DNA of 11,191 bases, from positions 1 through 11,191 of the forward strand of contig JAWKWA010000040.1 in NCBI GenBank assembly GCA_041397765.1, written 5' to 3'. Position numbers and translations under genes: made by a program. Below the pieces are notes generated by a model that made no database searches, was not told the DNA's origin, and saw only the letters and a list, made by a program, of their open reading frames with translations. Positions 1-7,482 of this stretch are shown piece by piece (the stretch's first letter is position 1; every line of letters begins with the position of its first letter). This DNA is from JAWKWA01 sp041397765. GTDB lineage: Bacteria > Pseudomonadota > Alphaproteobacteria > Rhizobiales > Hyphomicrobiaceae.

Positions 1-13
1 TGATCTTGAACAT
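1..13 (-). CDS. Start of a divergent gene, partial
   Basis: On the minus strand an ATG at 13-11 opens a frame reading Met-Phe-Lys-Ile before the window ends. A strong Shine-Dalgarno, GAGGAGG on the minus strand (complement of 20-26), sits six bases ahead of it, which is ideal spacing. Only four codons are visible, so no product can be named. It would be transcribed away from ahcY and would share the intergenic region 14-528 with it. The call rests on the ribosome binding site and its spacing alone. Confidence 0.45.
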
Positions 14-132
14 GGAACGCCTCCTCGCGTTATGAAGGCGAACCTACAGCACCAACTCTTACCAGACCGTGAATCCGGAAGATTATCTTTCGTGCCTGAC
101 GATCTATTCTGAGAAAATCGCTGCGTTTTTGT

Positions 133-160
133 AATATCGCGTTAGTCTAGTTGCTTCCAA
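133..160 (-). promoter_or_regulatory. Possible promoter for the divergent gene
   Basis: Read on the minus strand, TTGGAA (complement of 155-160) and GATATT (complement of 133-138) are separated by 16 bases, resembling a sigma-70 -35/-10 pair. It lies about 120 bp upstream of the putative minus-strand start at 13, in the most AT-rich part of the intergenic region. The match to consensus is modest and this is an inference. Confidence 0.25.
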
Positions 161-164
161 TTTT

Positions 165-178
165 AGGCAATTTTGCCT
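165..178. promoter_or_regulatory. Dyad AGGCAA-TT-TTGCCT, possible operator
   Basis: This is a perfect inverted repeat with 6-bp arms and a 2-bp centre. The heptamer CAATTTT also occurs twice here as a direct repeat (158-164 and 168-174). The dyad sits just upstream of the possible minus-strand -35 element, where an operator for the divergent gene would be expected. No regulator can be named from the sequence. Confidence 0.35.
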
Positions 179-283
179 TCTATGCCGCGAGACCGCAGGC
201 TCAAGGTGAAGGCGTCGCGGACGAATGTTTCAGATCGGCACGCGCGTCCTGATCGCGTGGCGACTCACAGTGATCTCACCCGC

Positions 284-305
284 CATATAAAGATTTCCTT
301 ATATG
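284..305. promoter_or_regulatory. SahR-like operator upstream of ahcY
   Basis: A 22-bp near-perfect palindrome with outer arms CATATAA and TTATATG: 18 of 22 positions are self-complementary, and the half-sites read ATAAAGAT and TCCTTAT. The AT-rich arms with AAAG/CTTT inner borders resemble operators described for SahR, an ArsR-family repressor with a methyltransferase-like domain that senses S-adenosylhomocysteine and controls ahcY and methionine genes in Proteobacteria. The position fits, 224 bp ahead of the gene that removes that ligand. TATAAA or TTATAT inside the palindrome could act as a -10 box, so binding would block transcription. The regulator itself is not in the window, and the motif comparison is from memory. 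Confidence 0.6.
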
Positions 306-528
306 ATGGTTGCGGCCTCGGGGGCGAGCGGCTATACAGCGCCAGCCGCGATGCGTCCGGCTCACGATTTCGTGAGCGCCGGACCGCCTCCGATGGCGAG
401 ACTGCCGATCCCGGGGTGCGCACGAGCCTCGGCCGGGCAGGCCCCGCGCGGCGCTTTCGAGAGACATGCTCGCTCCCGCCGGCCTCCTGAAGGTGCGGCC
501 AGGGACAGGCCCGAGACGAGGACCCGAG
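306..528 (+). promoter_or_regulatory. GC-rich structured leader of ahcY
   Basis: The composition changes sharply from the AT-richer region before 300 to a GC-rich stretch. It folds into two adjacent hairpins. The first, 328-349, has GCGGCT/AGCCGC arms and a 10-base loop. The second, 355-384, has outer GTCCGG/CCGGAC arms, inner CTCACG/CGTGAG arms, an ATTT loop and a 2-base bulge. If transcription starts near the palindrome at 284-305, this is an untranslated leader of about 220 nt. I could not match it to the SAH riboswitch or SAM-II consensus. The ATG-initiated frame beginning at 303 runs out of frame into ahcY and has no recognisable product. Nothing else is seen between 385 and the ahcY Shine-Dalgarno at 518-521. 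Confidence 0.35.
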
Positions 529-1932
<1,404 letters not shown>

Positions 1933-1966
1933 GCCGGTGAAGCCGCGTTCGGATGCAAGAAGACAT

Positions 1967-2001
1967 GCAGCCTCGGACCCGTGCCGGGGCTGCTTTCTTT
2001 T
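1967..2001 (+). terminator. Rho-independent terminator after ahcY
   Basis: A 10-bp stem pairs 1967-1976 (GCAGCCTCGG) with 1984-1993 (CCGGGGCTGC), with one G-T wobble and a 7-base loop, followed directly by TTTCTTTT. It begins 34 bases after the ahcY stop, so ahcY transcription probably ends before divL. Confidence 0.88.
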
Positions 2002-2041
2002 CAGGGTTCACCGCGATGCGAGCCGCGCGTCCCGACGGTTG

Positions 2042-2057
2042 CGATTCACGTGAAACG
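2042..2057. promoter_or_regulatory. parS-like site
   Basis: The 16-mer centred on CACGTG matches 13 of 16 positions of the broadly conserved ParB-binding parS consensus (TGTTTCAC-GTGAAACA). The right half GTGAAAC is exact and the core TTCACGTGAA (2045-2054) is a perfect palindrome. A GATTC (GANTC, the CcrM methylation target) overlaps its left edge at 2043-2047. It is intergenic, and I recall that the ahcY/addAB neighbourhood lies not far from parAB in several Hyphomicrobiales. The left half is imperfect, so it could be a weak site or chance. Confidence 0.4.
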
Positions 2058-2296
2058 TGGCGCGCGGCGCCCGGCCCCGGAGCCCGACCGGGCGAGATGC
2101 GAGCGACCGCGCGAGCATCGAGCCGTGAATGAGACCGTAGACCTCAGAGCCGCTGCCTGTGCGACACCGACACCTTCGTTCCGTCTCAGTCGGACATGCA
2201 CTGGTGAAGCGTGCCGTCATCGTCGCGACAGATGCGTTGCCGATCGGCACCGCATGTGAGCGCACCGATGCGGCGAGGCGCCCCGGTGTGTCAGCG

Positions 2297-2304
2297 TTAA
2301 CCAT
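2297..2304 (+). promoter_or_regulatory. CtrA-type half-site TTAACCAT upstream of divL
   Basis: TTAACCAT matches the half-site form of the CtrA recognition sequence known from Caulobacter. It lies 136 bp upstream of the divL start, and a GANTC site (2349-2353) lies between them. DivL acts upstream of CtrA, so feedback would make sense, but the second half-site of the full TTAA-N7-TTAA motif is missing. Confidence 0.3.
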
Positions 2305-2319
2305 CTCGTTCTGGTCATC

Positions 2320-2335
2320 GCGGGCGAACGCCCGC
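2320..2335. repeat. GC hairpin upstream of divL
   Basis: A perfect inverted repeat with 7-bp arms GCGGGCG/CGCCCGC around AA. No T-run follows, so it is not a standard terminator. It may be a regulatory dyad or leader hairpin of divL. Apart from this and the parS-like, CtrA-like and GANTC sites, the gene-free stretch 2002-2439 shows no convincing gene. Confidence 0.4.
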
Positions 2336-2439
2336 ATACTTCCTGCACGATTCGTCACCCATTCCATGTCCATCGCGTGGTGCGGCGCTGCCTTGCGGGC
2401 GGCGTTGCCGCCTGTTGCCGACCTGCCGGAGCCCGTCTG

Positions 2440-4974
2440 ATGAAAGGAGAGCGGAGTCTCGAGCGCCTCAGCGGCGTTCCTCGCAGCCTCGTCGCTCTGC
2501 TCATCGCCAGCGTCTCCGCGGCCCTGATCCTGTCGCTCGCGGTGGCACGCGGGGGCGATCCCGGCGAGCGACTCACCAGCCTGTCGGGGTTGATGGCCGC
2601 CAGCATCGTCACCGCGCTCGTCACACTGGTGGTCGGAGCGGCCTGGACGCTGGTGCGGCTCAGCGACCGCTCGGGGCTGCGCATCCGCGGGCAATCGAAC
2701 GAGATCCTGGCGCTGCGCGCGCGGCTCGCCGCCAGCGAGCAGATGCTGAAGGTCGAGCCGCAGGGATTGATGCTCTTCGAGCACGGCCAGCCGCCGCGCC
2801 TGCAGATGCACGGGCTCGATGCCGGGCTCGGCGTGCCGAGGGTCGCAGGCGACATCATGCGGCTTTCCGGCTGGCTCGAGGCGGAGGGCGCGCGCGAGGC
2901 GAGCCAGCAGATCGAGGCGCTCGTCAAACAGGGACAGCCGTTCACCCTGGCGGCGCGCACGCTGAGCGGCGGCCATGTCGAGATCGAGGGCCGGGTCGCG
3001 GGATCGCGGGCGCTCGTCAAAATCCGCGAGGCGGCGGGCCAGCTACTCGAATTGTCGGAGCTGAAGGATCGTGTCCGCCGGCAGGCCCGCGAATTGCAGC
3101 TCACGCGCACATTGTTCGAGGCCCTGCCGACACCGATCGCCATTCGCGGTGCCGACAGCCGCATCGAGTGGGTCAACCTCGCCTATGTGCGGGCGGTCTC
3201 GGCGGCCAACCGCGAGGAGGTGAGGAACCGGCAGATCGAGCTGCTCGAGAGCCGGCAGCGCACCGCCTTCGACAAGGTGCTGAGGGGCGGGCGGATCTAT
3301 CGCGACCGGGTCCATCTCATCGTCGGCAGCGAACGGCGCGCCTTCGATGTGGTCGGCGTGCCGCTCGAGCAATCGAGCGCCATGATCGCGACCGACGTCG
3401 CCGCGATCGACGAAGCGAAGGGCGAGATCAGCCGGCTCATCGCCGCGCATGACAGGACGCTCGACCGCGTGGCGACCGCGGTCGCCATTTTCGGGCCCGA
3501 TCAGCGTCTCGTCTTCTCCAACGAGGCCTATCGCCGGCTCTGGCAGATCGATCCGGAATGGCTCGCCTCGCATCCGCGCGACGGCGAGATCCTCGATCGG
3601 CTGCGCGAATCGCGGCGGCTGCCGGAAGAAGCGGACTACCGGGCCTGGAAGACCAAGCAGCTCGCCTGCTACGGCCTGCAGGCCGAGCACGAGGACTGGT
3701 GGCACCTGCCGGGGGGACGCGCTGTCCGCGTCATCGCCGAGCAGCGGCCGGACGGCGGCGTGACCTATCTCTACGACGACGTGACGGAACGGCTCGCGCT
3801 CGAAAGCCGCTACAACGAGCTGATCACGGTGCAGAGCGAGACGCTCGACCATCTCAAGGAAGGCGTCGCGGTGTTCGCGACCGACGGGCGCCTGAGACTG
3901 TTCAACCCGGCCTTCGCGCGGATCTGGAAGCTCAATCCGCAAGACCTCGCACGCGAGCCCCATGTCGACGAGGTGATCCGCCGCTGCCGCGTGCTGCACG
4001 ACGACGAGGAGACCTGGACCGGTCTCAACCGCGCGGTGACGACGATTTCCGACCAGCGCCAGCGCATCGAGGGCCAGATGGTGCGGCCGGACGACAGCGT
4101 GATCGCCTATGCGGGACTGCCGCTACCGGACGGCGCCATGCTGATGACCTTCATCGACATCACCGATTCCAAGCGGGTCGAACGGGCGCTGGTCGAGAAG
4201 AACGAGGCGCTGGAGGCGGCGAGCCGGCTGAAGAGCCAGTTCCTGTCGCATGTCTCCTACGAGCTGCGGACGCCGCTCACCAACATCATCGGCTTCTCGG
4301 AGCTGCTCAACAGCCCGCGCACCGGGCCGCTCACCGACAAGCAGCGGGAGTATCTCGGCGATATCGGCGCCTCCTCGAAGACGCTGCTGTCGATCATCAA
4401 CGACATTCTCGATCTCGCGACCATCGATGCGGGTGCCTTCGAGCTGAAGCTCGCCACGGTCGAGGTCCGGGGCCTCGTCGAACATGCCGCCCATGTGGTG
4501 CGCGACCGGTTGGCGCGGGCGAAGCTGCATCTGGACATCGAGCTCTCGGCCGATGCGGTCAGCTTCGTCGCCGACGAGAACCGCGTGCGGCAGGTTCTCT
4601 ATAATCTGCTCTCGAACGCCATCGGCTTCTCCGAGCCTGGCGGGCACATCACGCTCGGTTGCAGACGCGCCGACGGCATGATGATATTCAGCGTCGCCGA
4701 TCAGGGCGTCGGCATCCCGGAGGAGCATCAGTGGCGCGTGTTCGAGCGCTTCGAGAGCCGCACGCAGGGCTCCAAGCACCGGGGCGCGGGACTTGGTCTC
4801 GCACTCGTCAAGAATCTCGTCGAGCTGCATGGTGGCGATGTGTCGCTCAGCTCCTCGCCCGGCAAGGGGACGACGGTGACGGTGCGCCTGCCGGAAGTGG
4901 CGCGCGCGGCCGAGCCGGAGCCGCAGCCGGCCCGTCGACCCCGCGCACCGCGCCGTTCGCCGCGGGCGGCCTGA
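2440..4974 (+). CDS. divL: DivL-type PAS kinase with Tyr in place of phospho-His
   Basis: A membrane-anchored, histidine-kinase-like protein of 844 residues. There are two N-terminal membrane helices (about 17-36 and 50-73), then three PAS-like domains (about 222-320, 335-450 and 466-575), a HisKA-type dimerisation region (about 590-660) and an HATPase domain (about 700-822). The ATPase has an N-box Asn (N726 in LLSNAIGF), G1 DQGVG (754-758), an F-box (WRVFERF) and G2 GAGLG (782-786). The H-box reads HVSYELRTPL: Tyr607 stands where kinases have the phospho-accepting His. That replacement is the hallmark of Caulobacter DivL, which controls CckA and thus CtrA through binding of phosphorylated DivK. 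The Pro/Arg-rich tail after about 820 looks disordered. ATG 2440 is preferred over GTG 2377 because GGAG (2428-2431) precedes it at suitable spacing and the hydrophobic N-terminus follows soon after. The C-terminal coding end is 52 bases from tsaE, so the two may be co-transcribed. An orphan sensor unrelated to DivL is possible but less likely. Confidence 0.87.
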   Translation: MKGERSLERLSGVPRSLVALLIASVSAALILSLAVARGGDPGERLTSLSGLMAASIVTALVTLVVGAAWTLVRLSDRSGLRIRGQSNEILALRARLAASEQMLKVEPQGLMLFEHGQPPRLQMHGLDAGLGVPRVAGDIMRLSGWLEAEGAREASQQIEALVKQGQPFTLAARTLSGGHVEIEGRVAGSRALVKIREAAGQLLELSELKDRVRRQARELQLTRTLFEALPTPIAIRGADSRIEWVNLAYVRAVSAANREEVRNRQIELLESRQRTAFDKVLRGGRIYRDRVHLIVGSERRAFDVVGVPLEQSSAMIATDVAAIDEAKGEISRLIAAHDRTLDRVATAVAIFGPDQRLVFSNEAYRRLWQIDPEWLASHPRDGEILDRLRESRRLPEEADYRAWKTKQLACYGLQAEHEDWWHLPGGRAVRVIAEQRPDGGVTYLYDDVTERLALESRYNELITVQSETLDHLKEGVAVFATDGRLRLFNPAFARIWKLNPQDLAREPHVDEVIRRCRVLHDDEETWTGLNRAVTTISDQRQRIEGQMVRPDDSVIAYAGLPLPDGAMLMTFIDITDSKRVERALVEKNEALEAASRLKSQFLSHVSYELRTPLTNIIGFSELLNSPRTGPLTDKQREYLGDIGASSKTLLSIINDILDLATIDAGAFELKLATVEVRGLVEHAAHVVRDRLARAKLHLDIELSADAVSFVADENRVRQVLYNLLSNAIGFSEPGGHITLGCRRADGMMIFSVADQGVGIPEEHQWRVFERFESRTQGSKHRGAGLGLALVKNLVELHGGDVSLSSSPGKGTTVTVRLPEVARAAEPEPQPARRPRAPRRSPRAA

Positions 4975-5026
4975 CGGCGCTGCCGTGTCATCCGACAACC
5001 CCGCGCGCCATGCTGGCGTGCCGGCC

Positions 5027-6223
5027 ATGACCGGAGGCTGGACGATCGAGGACGGCGACGAGGCGAGGCTCGGGCAGGTCGCCGCCTGGCTGGCACTGAT
5101 CGTCGCGCCGGGCGATACCGTCGCGCTCCGTGGCGACCTCGGTGCCGGCAAGACCACTTTCGCCAGAGCGCTGATCCGTGCGATCGCAGGCGCCGACCTC
5201 GAGGTGACGAGCCCGACCTTCCCGATCATGCTGCGCTACGAGACGGCCCGCATGATCGTCCACCATATCGACCTCTACAGGCTCGGCGGCGAGGAGGAAG
5301 CACGCCTCAGCGGCATCGACGAGGCGATGAGCGAAGGGCTGGCGATCGTCGAATGGCCGGAGCGGGCCGAAGGGCTCATGCCGGCGGATCATTTCGAGGT
5401 CGCGATCGGCGAAGGGCCGACACCGGACACACGAGCGGTCACGCTTTCGGGGCGGGGCGAGGGGACGGCCGGGCGCGTCGAGCGTCTCATTGCCATGGCG
5501 CAATTCGCCGGTGCTTCGGGGCATGACGGGGCGAGCCCGCGCTTCCTCTTCGGCGATGCGTCGCGGCGGGCCTATGCGCGCATCGGCTCGGGCAGCGCCG
5601 CCTCGGTGCTGATGGATTCGCCGCGCCAGCCGGACGGACCACCGATCCGCGATGGACTTCCCTACAGCCGCATCGCCCATCTCGCCGAGGATGTACGGCC
5701 GTTCGTCGCGGTCGGGCAGGAGCTCGGACGGCTCGGACTTTCGGCGCCTGAGATCCGGGCGACCGACCTGGAGCGCGGTTTCCTCATGGTCGAGGATCTC
5801 GGCGACCGCGTGTATGGCGCCCTCGTCGCGGCCGGCGAGCCGATGCTGCCGCTGTGGCGGGCGGCGACGTGCTCGTCGCATTGCGCCGGCATCCGTCGCC
5901 GAACGGCTGCCGCTGCCGGGCGGCGACGTCCACTCACGTTCCGGCCTACGATGCCGGGGCGCCGCAGATCGATCGAGCGCCCACCGACCGGGTACGTGCC
6001 GGCGGCGACCGGCCGGCCGCTCGATGCGAGAGGGCGAGGGCGGACTTCCTCGCCCGGCAACCGCTGCTCGCGCCACGGCGCGGTCCGACCGGCACTGGGT
6101 GCTGCGCGATTTCCACTCGCCGAACCCCTCATCGACCGCCTGGACGCGGCTCGGCCGCGTCGGCATCATCGACTTCCAGGACGCCAGCGCGCGGGCACCC
6201 GGCCTGTGATCTCGTCTCACTGA
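5027..6223 (+). CDS. tsaE: TsaE fused to AmgK N-terminus (reads off frame after about residue 280)
   Basis: Residues 1 to about 150 are TsaE, the ATPase that drives turnover of the TsaBCDE complex making N6-threonylcarbamoyladenosine at A37 of ANN-decoding tRNAs. Visible motifs are Walker A GDLGAGKTT (36-44), SPTF (62-65), HHIDLYRL (79-86) and EWPER (109-113). From about 170 the same frame continues into the N-lobe of an AmgK-type sugar kinase (GDASRRAYARI at 176-186, EDLGD at 256-260). Such TsaE-kinase fusions are, to my knowledge, common in Hyphomicrobiales. The frame as deposited continues to a stop at 6223, but homology ends at TGGCGGGCGGCGACGTG (5855-5871), where one G appears missing; the last 117 or so residues are therefore spurious. 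ATG 5027 fits the family N-terminus; GTG 4985 in the same frame would add 14 residues, and neither start has a strong Shine-Dalgarno. Confidence 0.85.
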   Translation: MTGGWTIEDGDEARLGQVAAWLALIVAPGDTVALRGDLGAGKTTFARALIRAIAGADLEVTSPTFPIMLRYETARMIVHHIDLYRLGGEEEARLSGIDEAMSEGLAIVEWPERAEGLMPADHFEVAIGEGPTPDTRAVTLSGRGEGTAGRVERLIAMAQFAGASGHDGASPRFLFGDASRRAYARIGSGSAASVLMDSPRQPDGPPIRDGLPYSRIAHLAEDVRPFVAVGQELGRLGLSAPEIRATDLERGFLMVEDLGDRVYGALVAAGEPMLPLWRAATCSSHCAGIRRRTAAAAGRRRPLTFRPTMPGRRRSIERPPTGYVPAATGRPLDARGRGRTSSPGNRCSRHGAVRPALGAARFPLAEPLIDRLDAARPRRHHRLPGRQRAGTRPVISSH

Positions 6224-6504
6224 CGCAGGATGCGCGGCTCGACGTGCCAGCGGAGATCGAGGCCGAGCTCATGAACCACTACGCGGGCGCGCGGGCAGCC
6301 GATCCGGCCTTCCGATGAGGCGGAGCTGAGAGCCGCTCATGCCATTCTCGGCGCCCAGCGCAGCACCAAGATCATCGGCATCTTCGCGCGGCTCGCCCGG
6401 CGCGACGGCAAGCGCGGCTATCTGAGACACATCCCGCGGCTGTGGACGTGTACCTCGAACGCAACCTCGCACACCCCGCACTCGCCGCGCTCGCCGCGTG
6501 GTAA
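5866..6504 (+). pseudogene. amgK: AmgK C-terminal part of the fusion, broken by frameshifts
   Basis: This is the remainder of the kinase that phosphorylates N-acetylmuramate (and GlcNAc) at the anomeric carbon for cell-wall recycling. It belongs to the aminoglycoside phosphotransferase fold but is not a resistance gene. Conserved blocks survive in different frames: DVLVALRRHPSP (from 5866), ERLPLPGGDVH (from about 5908), PAYDAG, YVPAATG, RADFLARQPLLA, the catalytic loop HWVLRDFHSPN (6093-6125), the metal-binding GIIDFQDA (6162-6185), HPACDLVSLTQDARLDVPAE, DEAELRAAHAILGAQRS (from 6314) and YLERNLAHPALAALAAW ending at TAA 6502-6504. That makes at least eight frame switches in 640 bases. No block shows a stop clearly made by substitution. 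I interpret it as a normal tsaE-amgK gene seen through faulty sequence; true decay is the alternative. Confidence 0.75.
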
Positions 6505-6746
6505 TGACAGCGCGCCCCCCAGGAGTTGCGCATGTGGCCGTTGGCCCCATAGGCAGCGCGAGCGAGGAGGCATACGGCGCCACCGCCGCCGTGCCCTGCG
6601 TGATGCATAGGTCGGTGACAACCGATTGACAGTGGTGGAAAAAGAGCGGCTCAGGACTTGCCGAACCGATCCACGATAGATCCTGACCCACGGCGCATGG
6701 GCAATGGGCCGTCCCGGCTGCCCCAGGCACAAGGAGCCGCTTAATC
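6505..6746. other. Spacer between amgK and murU
   Basis: These 242 bases separate genes that often abut in related genomes. No protein or RNA gene is recognisable. A TTGACA lies at 6626-6631 without a good -10 partner, and TCAGGA/TCCTGA (6651-6656 and 6681-6686) form a weak inverted repeat. Part of it could be amgK or murU sequence that cannot be read, or a small insertion. It lies inside the frameshift-rich tract, so its exact length is uncertain. Confidence 0.4.
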
Positions 6747-7471
6747 ATGTCATTTCCCGTCAAGACGGCGATGATCCTCGGGGCCGGACTCGGCACCCGT
6801 ATGCGGCCCCTCACCAACCAATTGCCGAAGCCGCTGTGCTGCTCGGCAAGCTGCCGATCGATCATGCTCGACCGGCTGGCCGGGGCCGGTGTCGAGCTCG
6901 CCGTCGTCAACGTGCACTATCGGGCCGACCAGCTCATCGAGCATCTCAAGGCGCGCAAGTCGCCGCGGATCATCATCTCCGACGAGCGCGAGGGGCTGCT
7001 CGATACCGGCGGCGGGGTGAAGCGGGCGCTGCCGCTGATCGGCAAGGGGCCCTTCTACATCCACAATTCGGACGCCGTCTCGATCGGCGGGCTCGGTGCC
7101 AATCTGCGCCGCATGGCCGAGATCTGGAATCCCAGAGCGGATGGACAGCCTGATGCTGCTGGCGACCGCCACCACCCGGTCGGCTATTCCGGCATGGGCG
7201 ATTTCGAGATGACGCCTGACGGCATCCTCAGGCGCCGCAAGGAGCGCCAGGTGGCACCCTTCATCTTCTCCGGCGTCTCGACCGCCACGCCCGCTTCCTC
7301 CGGTTCTCCACAGCCCTGGAGGGTGCTTTCTCGCTCAACGTGCTATGGGATCGTGCCATGGCCGAGGGCCGGCTGCACGGGATGCAGCAGGAAGGCATCT
7401 GATGCATGTCGGCGATCCGCAATCGCTGGCGGAGGCGGAAAGGACGATCAGTTGGGGCGCTCCACGCCTGA
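6747..7471 (+). pseudogene. murU: MurNAc-1-phosphate uridylyltransferase, frameshifted
   Basis: MurU uses UTP and the AmgK product MurNAc-alpha-1-phosphate to make UDP-MurNAc, so recycled muramic acid re-enters peptidoglycan synthesis without de novo synthesis through MurA and MurB. The start ATG 6747 has AAGGAG at 6731-6736. The nucleotide-binding signature GAGLGTRMRPLT is present, in a form with Gly for the usual Ala, followed by LPKPL, ISDEREGLLDTGGGVKRAL and the metal-binding HNSDA. The frame breaks near 6834 (CTGTGCTG where CTGGTGCTG is expected), is restored at MLDRLAGAG, and breaks again near 7135, 7190, 7280 and 7401. At the last point GGCATCTGATGCAT replaces the expected GGCATCTGGATGCAT, losing one G and creating a false stop. 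Blocks MDSLMLLATATT, VGYSGMGDFEM, GAFSLNVLWDRAMAEGRL and MHVGDPQSLAEAERTI are recovered piecewise. The probable end is TGA 7469-7471, just before addB. Confidence 0.78.
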
Positions 7472-7482
7472 GAGGGATGCGA

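Noticed and set aside
173..490. Plus-strand open frame in the ahcY upstream region
   Set aside because: It starts at TTG inside the dyad, has no Shine-Dalgarno or recognisable protein, and spans the operator and leader hairpins.
306..528. SAH riboswitch upstream of ahcY
   Set aside because: The conserved GAGGAGCGCUGC and CCAGGCUCG segments are not found in a consistent arrangement; only loosely similar GC-rich words occur.
4123..5229. Minus-strand open frame of 368 codons across the divL/tsaE junction
   Set aside because: It is antisense to conserved kinase and TsaE motifs and its composition is that of a shadow frame.
5866..6504. Aminoglycoside resistance phosphotransferase
   Set aside because: The fold is shared, but fusion to TsaE, adjacency to murU and the motifs (GDAS...R, LRDFHSPN, IIDFQDA) identify the cell-wall recycling kinase AmgK.
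6532..6549. Tiny leader peptide (MWPLAP) after CAGGAG
   Set aside because: Six codons with a chance Shine-Dalgarno; no regulatory hairpins around it and it sits in unreliable sequence.
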